Below, piece by piece: positions 56,187-64,000 of a DNA stretch of 64,000 nt (within the stretch, counting starts at the first letter, position 1; each line of letters opens with the position of its first letter). The notes beneath the pieces are model-generated. The model ran no database searches. It worked only from the letters and a program-made list of their open reading frames with translations, and was not told where the DNA came from. Source of the stretch: Marchantia polymorpha subsp. ruderalis. Taxonomy: Eukaryota > Streptophyta > Marchantiopsida > Marchantiales > Marchantiaceae. The DNA lies in NCBI GenBank assembly GCA_037833965.1, contig AP031354.1, positions 5,000,001-5,064,000 of the forward strand, written 5' to 3'. Made by a program: the position numbers and the translations under genes.

Positions 56187-56891
56187 ATGGCTTCCCAGGG
56201 ATCTCGTCTGCGCTCAGCCGTGGGCATCATCATTAGTTTCATCCTCGTCTGGTTACCCACGACGTGTGCCCCTGGATTCATGAGCGATGGGGTAGGCGGG
56301 CGACGGCCGTTCGAGTACCTCGTCTTTCAGAACTGGGAGACGATGCAGAGTGAATTTGGATGTATGGCGATGGGTGTCAATCTCGTCAATTCTCCGAACG
56401 AGAAGTACAGCCTCGCACAAGCCACGATGTGCCCGGATCGAGAATTATCTTCGAGGAACATGAGCTTCGTGTTCGGAGTGTCGAACAGTCCAATGTCGTT
56501 TGACTTCCCTCCTCAGGGCTGGACGTGGACAGTTCCCGTCGATTTCCACCAACCCACCAACAGCTGCTCTCTTCGATTCACGGTCGATGGGGACTTGCAA
56601 TTTACCGTCCCGATCAATCCCGCGGACTATGGACGTTCCATTGCATGGTCTCAGAGCCGTGTTCTGTGGAGCTCCAACACCAGTGGCCTGGGAGCGGTGG
56701 AGGTACAGGTCCAAGACAATGGGAATCTCGTCCTCGTCCACGAAGATGGCAAGACTGTCGTCTGGAAGGCTCTGGACATTCCCGTGCTGCCTCTCAATGA
56801 AGCTGCAACTTCGACAACCGGATGTCTGATGACTGCAATGTCGGCCGTTCTAGTCGCTCACGTGCTTCCGCTCCTCATTAGCTGTTTATGA
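56187..56891 (+). CDS. Secreted, probably GPI-anchored B-lectin protein, copy E
   Basis: A 234-residue paralogue. The start at 56187 has the GCAGCCATGGCT context. The open frame reaches back to 56061 but begins inside the LINE fragment and is not taken. It has the signal peptide, DGDLQFTV, QDNGNLVLV (Ser to Asn at the degenerate sugar-site position) and a GPI-type tail as in copy D. It is the most diverged copy in the segment after VFQNWETM (QSEFGCMAMGVN), which is also one residue shorter. Differences elsewhere include AWSQSRV and DYGRSI. With the conserved upstream region replaced, its expression has probably changed. Confidence 0.86.
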   Translation: MASQGSRLRSAVGIIISFILVWLPTTCAPGFMSDGVGGRRPFEYLVFQNWETMQSEFGCMAMGVNLVNSPNEKYSLAQATMCPDRELSSRNMSFVFGVSNSPMSFDFPPQGWTWTVPVDFHQPTNSCSLRFTVDGDLQFTVPINPADYGRSIAWSQSRVLWSSNTSGLGAVEVQVQDNGNLVLVHEDGKTVVWKALDIPVLPLNEAATSTTGCLMTAMSAVLVAHVLPLLISCL

Positions 56892-57895
56892 TCCTGACAT
56901 ACTTTTCCAGAGTTTGGACATTCCAGGTTTCTGAAAGGAAGCGCAGGTTGTTAACCGAAATCACCGAACCTCTGAGTAGATTCGTCTCAGTCACTCACTG
57001 AGCTTGACTGATACTGCATTTCTAAGATTGCATTTGTAATGTAAGCGGAATCTTTTGCGCTAGATCTAGAAGGCCAATGTGTACTGGGAGGAGGTTTGAT
57101 TTTGCTTTACCTCCCAAAAGGGATCAGAAAAGTTTAGACATCGTCCGAATGCTGTGAGCTATTGGAATCATATTTTTGAGCTCAACGAATTGGCATGCTT
57201 CTGCTTCTGCATTAGTTACAAGGAATCGAACGAACGAGGAGTGTAGTATAATCCTTCTTTGGGGTAGAGGAATGAAGTACAAAACCCTGTTGGTTTGTAT
57301 CAGATCCTAGAACCCTAAAACTCGATGGAGCTGGGGTAAACTTCAAGAATTGTCAATGACTCTTGCTGATTGTGAGAGAGAGATCGACAGCTCATCAGAT
57401 TCTTTATGACAGTGACTTCTTAGCCTTTTGTTTTTTGTCGTGATGAACAGCCAACACAAGTCAAACTCTTGTAAGTGACATTTCAGTGTCTTCTGCATCG
57501 AGCAGCTATGCAAACGTAGGAACTGACGCGTTGACGTGATTACAGCTTGCTAAGAACGTCGTAGAACTCGAAACCTGAGTCGTTCACCGGACATTTTCCT
57601 ATTTGATGTCGTTTTCTGTATTATTATACAACAGCAGAAGTATAATACACATATGTGTACTCTCATTTTCACCCTGCAGTGATTTGATTTAATATTTCAT
57701 ATTGTAAAGTTTTACTTGGAGAAATGGCATCTGAAGCAAGAAATATCGAATTTGAAAGTGGTTTTAATTGCCGAGAATTGCTGGTCGATAGCAAATTGAG
57801 AGAACTACAGACTCGATAATCAAAAGACTAAAACATTAATGTACGCCTAAATGTATAATTACATTCAAGCCAACTATCACGCCCTCGAGGTCAAC

Positions 57896-58424
57896 CTTCT
57901 ATGTAACAAGACTGCAGGCTAGAACAGCCCCGACCGTATGACTGTGGGTTGATGGCATACGGTCACCGTCGTGAGCGTATCTCTTTTGTCACCATCGACC
58001 GCACACAATTTGGTAATCAAATTCGACACGTGGACAACCGATATAAAACACGTGTCGACGTGATGGAAAGGGACGCGAGCCCGACTCGGCTTGAGGCAAG
58101 ACAACCTGAAGCCCCGAAGGCCGAGCCAACAACGCAAGCCAAGGCACCACGCAGGCAGCTCTGCGCTCATCTGTCCGATCGGGGCTATTGCGAATCACAT
58201 GAACAACATGCTCTTCGGGGCATTCTCCGCAAAAAGCGTTGCAGAACAGCCATCGAGAGGTAGCGTCGCTCTACAATTTTCTTTAGTTTAACTTCTCAAG
58301 TCAGGAACAAGATGGACCGAATGTTTACCCAGAGATGGACCTAAAAGCACACTACTTTGATCGGCTTCGATCGACAAAGAGTGTGGATTTTGTCTAGCTT
58401 GATGGGATCATGGAATTGTCAAGC
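57896..58424 (+). repeat. Module M, unit E, complete
   Basis: Uninterrupted M, the reference for the copy split at 35769. It includes GACACGTG...CACGTGTC (58024-58054). A 104-codon ORF (57949-58263: MERDASPTRLEARQ, RRQLCAHLSDRGYCES) also exists in part at 35572. The other M copies do not keep it and no family was recognised, so it is described but not called a gene. The final 200 bp match 38316-38512. Confidence 0.6.
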
Positions 58425-58724
58425 TGAAATCAGTATATAGGAACGAAGTACATGAGATCATTGGAAAAAATGAATTGTTTTTCCAAAATGCTCAATTCCA
58501 AAATGCCGATTTCTCACTTCTTAATTCTTGTTGATTTCGAGCGAGCTTGATCCGCCATCGCCAATCCGAGAGAAGAAATGCTACACGAAAAAACCGTCCA
58601 GACTAGTCTTGGGCTGGAACCACGAAAGCCGGGGTGACAGTGACAGACTAACGGTGTAAGTATACCGTAAACCCGGAGATCATACAGTCGAGGTTGTTCT
58701 GGCCAAAAGCCTAACTGAGTTAAA
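58425..58724 (-). repeat. Inverted 'MADQ'/M fragment and unassigned sequence
   Basis: Bases 58545-58715, read on the minus strand, contain TTGGCGATGGCGGATCAAGC and the GGTATAC dyad remnant, an inverted copy of the segment near 50050. Bases 58425-58540 were not matched to anything else. Confidence 0.5.
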
Positions 58725-59706
58725 TTTCATCAATACAAGGTTCATTTTGTAAGGGTTTAACTCAAGGTTGATTCAATGTGAAGAATTGATGAAAAGTACC
58801 TGAATTATTATAAATTCCTTCCTGAGACTGGTAAAAGCGCCTCCCAGCAAGTGGGATCAAAATGAATGAATGACGAATATGACCAAGACATGTTCCCAAA
58901 CAGCTAGAATAGCATCCAGAGGGACGGAATTCGCGGATTTCAAGGCCTGAGCCCGTTGACAAGCGATCGTCTGATAATACAAGAAATGGTCCCCACTTAT
59001 CTGACTAAAGTGGGTACCATTTCACCGAAGTGGATTTGTAGGACTGGACCGGTGCTCTTGGTTGACTCATTGTGGACTGCAAGATGGCACCAGCTATCAT
59101 GCTGTCCAGTCCGCTGATTCTGATTACGTATGAGACGACGTCTTTATCTACATTTTGTGGCGGCTCCCGTAGCTCCGAACGTGGAGAAGCAAGTTAGGTT
59201 ATATCCCTGCATACATCATAAACTCCAAATATCTCAGCGTTGTGCCCAAGATCCGCTCGAGCGAGGCAAGGAGTGTTAAGTGTGCAACATACTGTCACAT
59301 AGAGACTCGTGACTTTTGTGTTTCAAAAAATATTCAGATTACCAACCATGTATTCCAAAGGTCACGTCGATCGTGGGAAAATAGGATCGCCCATCAAACG
59401 TTGTACCACCACGTACTGAACTGCATGAAGAATCTTCGGAATTGGAGTTGGCACAGGGTTCCGAGAAGCACTAAGTCGTCAAATCGATGAAAGACTCAAA
59501 GGTTCAGTCCAATAGTGTTGACTTCTTGTCACTTCTCCTTGCCTGCCTTCTTCTCTGCTGCGCATTCAGCATCTTGCCAGTATGTTATAATACGATTGTT
59601 TGATGAATCATGAGTCAATGAATCAATCGTGTTGTGTTTGTTCGACTTGAAGTCCTGAATCTCCACTTCATTAAAGACACAAATATACACTCCCTTCATA
59701 GCCGGA
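58725..59706 (+). repeat. Module P, unit E, interrupted
   Basis: P copy closest to 38512-39115. It is interrupted at 59707 by a family 2 element and resumes at 61722-61850 (CTCTTCCACTCTAGTCATCC, ATTATAATATCCAGAACTG). Confidence 0.75.
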
Positions 59707-60814
59707 TGTGAGCCAAACCTTCCCACCTTTCAGCGTTTGTAGTCCGGGTGGAGGTTCGAACTCCCATAATCTAACTTCTCTGATTGCAAGCCATGTACTC
59801 AAAGTGTATTCAGGACAATGAGATCATAAACACTTGCTCCTTCACAGACAAATTATCCAGAACTGAAAATAATAACCTTGCTGTCTACTATTTTCGCAAG
59901 AGCATCAGACAAGCTCTTTGTTACATAAAGATCTAACCCAACTCTGGGTGACTTCCTCAATACTACAGCCGCTGTGGGCTTTCCTAGATACCAGTCCCAC
60001 TCCCAATTCCTACTCAGAGTTCAATGTCGACTTCTCAGCTCCCACCTTCAGACCCCACCAGATTTCTCTCTCGGATTCAACTCTCACTTTTCAAGTTCAA
60101 ATTCAGATCCCAACTGTCAGATTTCAGTCTCAGATTTCACTTCACTCACATCTCCCACTCTCAGGTCTTCCACTCAGATCTCAGCTCCCACTCACAGATT
60201 ACACTTCAATCTCAGATCCCACTCTCAGGTCTTCCACTCTGATCTCAGCTCCCAGGCCGAGCACACCACTTCCGTCTCCACACACGCACACCACCAGCTC
60301 TCGCACACTGGTACACTACAAGCTCTCGCACACTAGGCCGAACACACCACCAGGTCTCAGCTCCCACGCCGAACTCTCCACTTCGAAGTCCAAGGCCGAG
60401 ACACCCACAGCCCGCCTGCATGCCCCACTCGCAATGATGGACAGCTGCCTGCTCCCCCTGCGCGACTACACGCCGCCGCCGCCGCCACACCTGTACATTC
60501 TACATCCTGACCACCCGATATCCGCCGGAGGGGATCTTCTTTCGCGCACCGCCGAAGGCATCCACCCGCAGAAGACGCACGACCACACCTTTGCTTATCC
60601 ATAACAGTCACTCCCGACACCCATAACTCACAGACCCTAGCTCTGTTTCACAAGTTCGTGGGCTCGTTGGAACGAGCAGGTCGAGCTCTTTCCAACGAGA
60701 CCCTAACTGAGTCAAACCGTTACGAATTGAGAAAGTTATGCCGGTTTTACCCTTCGCCGAAGGCGCCGGCACGAAGTTCGCCGACCTCGAGTTCTCCGGA
60801 GGCGAGTTTTCCGG

Positions 60815-60940
60815 TTTGATGTCTTCTGGTTGGATAGCTTCCGGTTGGATATCTTCCGGTGAGATAGCTTCCGGTTGGATAGCTTCCGGTTGGATATCTT
60901 CCGGTGAGATAGCTTCCGGTTGGATAGCTTCCGGTTCGAT
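60815..60940 (+). repeat. 15-bp minisatellite with 45-bp higher order
   Basis: Units of TTCCGGTTGGATAGC, with every third unit carrying GGTGAGAT, give a 45-bp superunit. In one frame it reads [15 protein letters not shown]. Confidence 0.8.
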
Positions 60941-61152
60941 GTTGTCCTACCCTATCCGCCGCTTCCGACGCTCATAACTCAGTGACGCCTTATCCGTTTG
61001 AAGAGTTCTTGGTCTCGTTGGAACAAGCGTCGCGAGCTCTTTCCAACGAAACCCTAATCAGATCAAACCGTTAACAAATGAAAAAGATATGCTGATTTTA
61101 CTGTTTCGCCGATGGCCCTTCCCCGAAGGCCCCTCTATCCGTTATCTGTTAC

Positions 61153-61332
61153 GCCGAAGGCGTCCGGAGCCGAAAACGTCCGGAGACGAAGGCGTCCGGA
61201 GCCGAAGCCGTCCGCAGTTGTCGCCGGAGGCGTCTGGAGCCGAAGACGTCCGGAGCCGAAGGCGTCCGGAGCCGAAGACATCCGGAGCCGAAGCCGTCCG
61301 CAGTTGTCGCCGGAGGCGTCCGGAGCCGAACT
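61153..61332 (+). repeat. 15-bp GC-rich minisatellite
   Basis: Repeats of GCGTCCGGAGCCGAA, interrupted twice, about 86 bp apart, by GCCGTCCGCAGTTGTCGCC. Confidence 0.8.
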
Positions 61333-61849
61333 CGCCTCAACCCTTCCCATCAGTAACTTCCGACACTCACAACTCAGTGATGCCTCATCCGTTTTGAGCG
61401 TTCTTGGTCTCGTTGGAACGAGCGTCGCGAGCTCTTTCCAACGAAACACTAACTGAGTCAAGGTGTCACACATTGAAAACGTCATGAGGGTTTCACTGTT
61501 TCGCCGAAGGCCTTTCCCCGAAGGAACTTCACCGAAGGCACTTCGCTGAAGACCTTGCCCCGAAGGCCCGCTTCCGCGCCCTTGCCTACTAGCTATTACA
61601 TCAACTCCTAATCTTGCCAAAACTTCCAGAAAACTCCAAGCACAACATTGCAAGAGCTTAAATCTAAACTTTTAACTCTCATAGGGGTAAAAAGACATGT
61701 GAGCACAGTTTTGTGCTCACACCGGATTCTCTGAGCCCTCTTCCACTCTAGTCATCCCTATGTTGTACGGTAAATCTACAAAGTCAACATTATCTGGTGA
61801 GAATGGTTTCACTCTCCGTATTATAATATCCAGAACTGTTGGAATTGAA

Positions 61850-62960
61850 TCAGCTTGAATGCCACTGATGTGAGCAAGGCATGATGCCTGAAATTCCTCA
61901 TGAAAGCACGTGTGATTGATGGTGTGCACCACACACGACTGAGTTGCACATGTCAATTCCATGAAAGTGCGCAGTGAATAAAAAATTTGGATATTTCGTT
62001 ATTGAAAGGTAAACATTTGAGATAAATGTAACAAAGCATGAAATTTAGAAGCAACTTGTGATGTCATATCTTCGACATAATATGACATCATACAGCTAGA
62101 ATTAATTTAATAAGTAATTATATCTCAGAATATAATTTTTAGAAATTTATGAAATTGTGAATTATTTGTAAATTTTAGAAAGTGATAGACGTCAGAAAAA
62201 GTATTTGTAATTTATTTCAAATTTAATTTTTACAAATAAAACTAACATGTAGGAATATCGTTACAAATTTTATTTAAAGAAGGAAGTTGTAATGAATTTT
62301 CAAAACTTAAATTACAAAATTTATTTCATGTTACTAGGCTTAGGTTATATATTTAAATAGAAAATATTCGTAATAAGTTAAGTTTATTTATAAGGAACGA
62401 AATGTTTGAAATTTTATTCAAAAGTGATCATGAATAGACACAAATTACTACTTAGATTCTAGTATGATAAATTTTTCATATAATATAGTGATAAGCTCTT
62501 GATATATGTAACATGCATTTTCAATAACTTGTGTTGAAATGTCAGATAAATTTAACAGATTTGAGTAAAATCTATCTCTAAAGTCTACTAATTAAGTCGA
62601 TGCATGGAAATTTATGATTATGCTAGTTTACAGACATGAAGTATAATGCAGTATCTGTGACCAAATAGTGATCACATCATAGCATCGAATCTCTCATGAT
62701 CATATGTAGATTTGCCAAGATATATAGTGTGTGATGAAACTTCATATCTAGTTGGATGTGGATCCATGCATATTACGGTTTGAAGGTGATTTAGTGATTA
62801 CAAATAATGGTAAGATCCATCATTTGATAGGTATAACATCTGATGTGTATTCCATTTCAAAGAATGGTTAGTTCTTTAAGTTGATAGTTCAGCATTGGAA
62901 GATAGATAGAGTCTTCTTTTATAGGTCAGATAGTGATTATATTCATTTTTTATTAGAGTG
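61850..62960 (+). repeat. Module L upstream part, unit G
   Basis: Diverged AT-rich L upstream region parallel to 39250-40450 (GTGATTGATGGTGTGCACCA, CATGCATTTTCAATAACTTG, ATCTGATGTGTATTCC). No gene was found. A lectin would be expected beyond the right edge if this unit still has one. Confidence 0.7.
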
Positions 62961-62969
62961 ACTATGAAA

Positions 62970-64000
62970 AAGCATGGGGACATCAATCGCTATGGGTGAC
63001 GTTCTCAACGCAATCATGGCGGAGATGAAGGAGTTGAAAAAAATGATAGTAGATGGGCATACCAAGTAGCAAGCCATGAAAGATAAAATTTTCGCATTTG
63101 AGAGTGAGATAGTAGAGACAGAAAGAGATTGAGAGATGGAAGTTGAACCTCAAGTTCAAGCTTTCCAAGTTAAGCCAGAACCAACTCCTATTGATGAAGT
63201 AAAATCAAATAAAAGACGACTTCAAGAGATTGAAGATCAAGCAAATCTTTTATTTTGAATGGAAAAATATTGTAAGGTGGAAGCTTATAAAGGGTATAGA
63301 GCGATGGATAATGAAGCTGAATAATCATTAATCTCATTTTCATGTTTCTAATTACATTCCAGGAATATTCATGAGATCTTATCTTACGGATAAGGCTCTC
63401 ACATTGTACACAATATAGGAGAGAATGTTGTTAGAACGAGGTGTTACCATTTTGTGAAATGGAATGCAATAAACACTTCTGCAAAATTTTTAAACAATGA
63501 ACTCTCTTCAAACTACAAAAATGAAGTTGTGAGATTTGAAGCAGAAATGACGTATCCATAAATACATTGAAAAAATCTTAATCTTTAAATATTTATCATA
63601 GATATAAATGGTGAAGAAGCCTTAGACGTGTTAAAACAAGGCTTGAAAGATCAAATTTGAAAGGAGTTGATCGTAAGCAATCCATCTGCAGTGAATGAAG
63701 CAATCGCAATTGTTCAACGAATTTTGAGTGCTTTTGGTGTCACACACGGTGAATCAGTAAGCAATTTTTGAAATCCATCTGGCCCAACATTTATGGAATT
63801 GGAAAATCTTTGACATAGAGAAGGTTTTGCACCAACAGGATGACCATCGCCAAGACTTGGAGGTGAGATGCGTTGACCAAAAGTTCAAAATTTGCAAGAA
63901 GGTTATGCCAATAAGGGAATGGTACGAGGAGAAACTGGAGTTCGTGACAATCGTCAATGTTATGCATGTGGACGAATGGGTCACATTGCCAAGTTTTGCC
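62970..64000 (+). mobile_element. Ty3/gypsy gag relic, continues past window
   Basis: Homologous to the gag region at 41290-41660 and extends further 5'. A start-like MGTSIAMGDVLNAIMAEMKE (62975) is followed by a charged segment with stops and then AIVQRILSAFGVTHGE (63706). A zinc knuckle CYACGRMGHIAKFC (CX2CX4HX4C) lies at 63958-63999, at the window edge. Multiple in-frame stops show it is dead in this part. Confidence 0.75.

Larger units (their letters stand above)
54940..57895 (+). repeat. Segmental duplication module L, copy E
   Basis: Lectin module beginning right after the family 2 insertion. The AT-rich part and the twin hairpin (55860-55906) are kept. From about 55992 to 56118, however, roughly 950 bp of the upstream region seen in A-D are replaced by a short foreign fragment. 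The 3' flank (56892-57895) is complete. Confidence 0.82.
59707..61721 (-). mobile_element. LTR-like element, family 2, copy 2
   Basis: A 2,015-bp insertion in the opposite orientation to copy 1. Ends are TGTGAGCCAAAC ... AGTTTTGTGCTCACA, with duplication CCGGA (59702-59706 and 61722-61726). It carries the CT-rich complement of the purine tract (60040-60260), three CTCGTTGGAA dyad units (60659, 61012 and 61407) and two minisatellites. A 228-codon + strand ORF (59918-60604) runs through the CT-rich low-complexity tract and is not counted as a gene. Confidence 0.75.

Noticed and set aside
57949..58263. 104-codon ORF in module M
   Set aside because: It is only partly present at 35572 and absent from the other M copies; no family was recognised and it overlaps the G-box region.
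59750..59775. tRNA-like T-arm sequence (GGAGGTTCGAACTCCC)
   Set aside because: No acceptor stem, D-arm or anticodon arm can be drawn around it; it lies at an element end.
59918..60604. 228-codon Ser/Pro/Thr-rich ORF in family 2 copy 2
   Set aside because: It is a low-complexity CT-rich tract; the corresponding frame is broken in copy 1.
1..64000. CRISPR arrays, operons, ribosome binding sites, rRNA genes
   Set aside because: No such structure was seen; gene style and repeats are eukaryotic.

Overview
This is nuclear DNA of a land plant. Three things point that way: a single-exon plant-type leucine-rich-repeat receptor-like protein, five single-exon bulb-type (B) lectin genes with secretory and GPI-type signals, and abundant hAT, Ty3/gypsy, LINE and LTR-like debris with long non-coding stretches. 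The intronless secreted lectin family and the style of the repeats would suit a bryophyte such as a liverwort, but that is a guess; nothing read here fixes the species.

Layout. Bases 2-3334 are the 3' part of an LRR receptor-like protein whose start lies left of the window. An unidentified, broken gene remnant follows (about 3613-4232). From about 4350 to the right edge the window is one tandem array of segmental duplications. The ideal unit has four modules. L is an AT-rich upstream region, a lectin gene and its 3' flank. M is a short GC-rich block with paired G-boxes and a CCGTATAC hairpin. R is about 1.5 kb without an intact gene. P is about 0.9 kb, also without a recognisable gene, and leads into the next L. 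Lectin genes sit at 6435, 13073, 33738, 48052 and 56187, all on the + strand. A sixth L (39250-44515) has a dead Ty3/gypsy element where its lectin should be. A seventh L starts at 61850 and runs into the gag of a related gypsy element at the right edge.

Insertions differ from unit to unit and give a relative chronology. A hAT-like transposase relic is present twice (8972-11000 and 21140-30610). The second copy is split by two insertions of one LTR-like family (22567-24862 and 25348-30220), and a third member lies at 35769-38315. All three have different perfect 5-bp target duplications. The 4.87-kb member carries a long sense ORF, broken by one TAG, directly upstream of its TATA box. A second LTR-like family (53069-54939 and 59707-61721, in opposite orientations) also has perfect 5-bp duplications. 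It shares with the first family a repeated dyad centred on CTCGTTGGAA. A 1.13-kb TA-flanked inverted-repeat element sits only in lectin unit C, and a 189-bp MITE lies at 52814.

How the genes may work together: an RLP without a kinase next to an array of cell-surface lectin-like proteins fits a fast-evolving surface-recognition cluster. The lectin copies differ most in one segment of the mature protein and in their upstream DNA. Copy D has lost much of the upstream region and copy E has part of it replaced by a LINE fragment. Their expression has therefore probably diverged as well. This functional reading is inference; gene structures and repeat boundaries were read directly by eye without alignment software.
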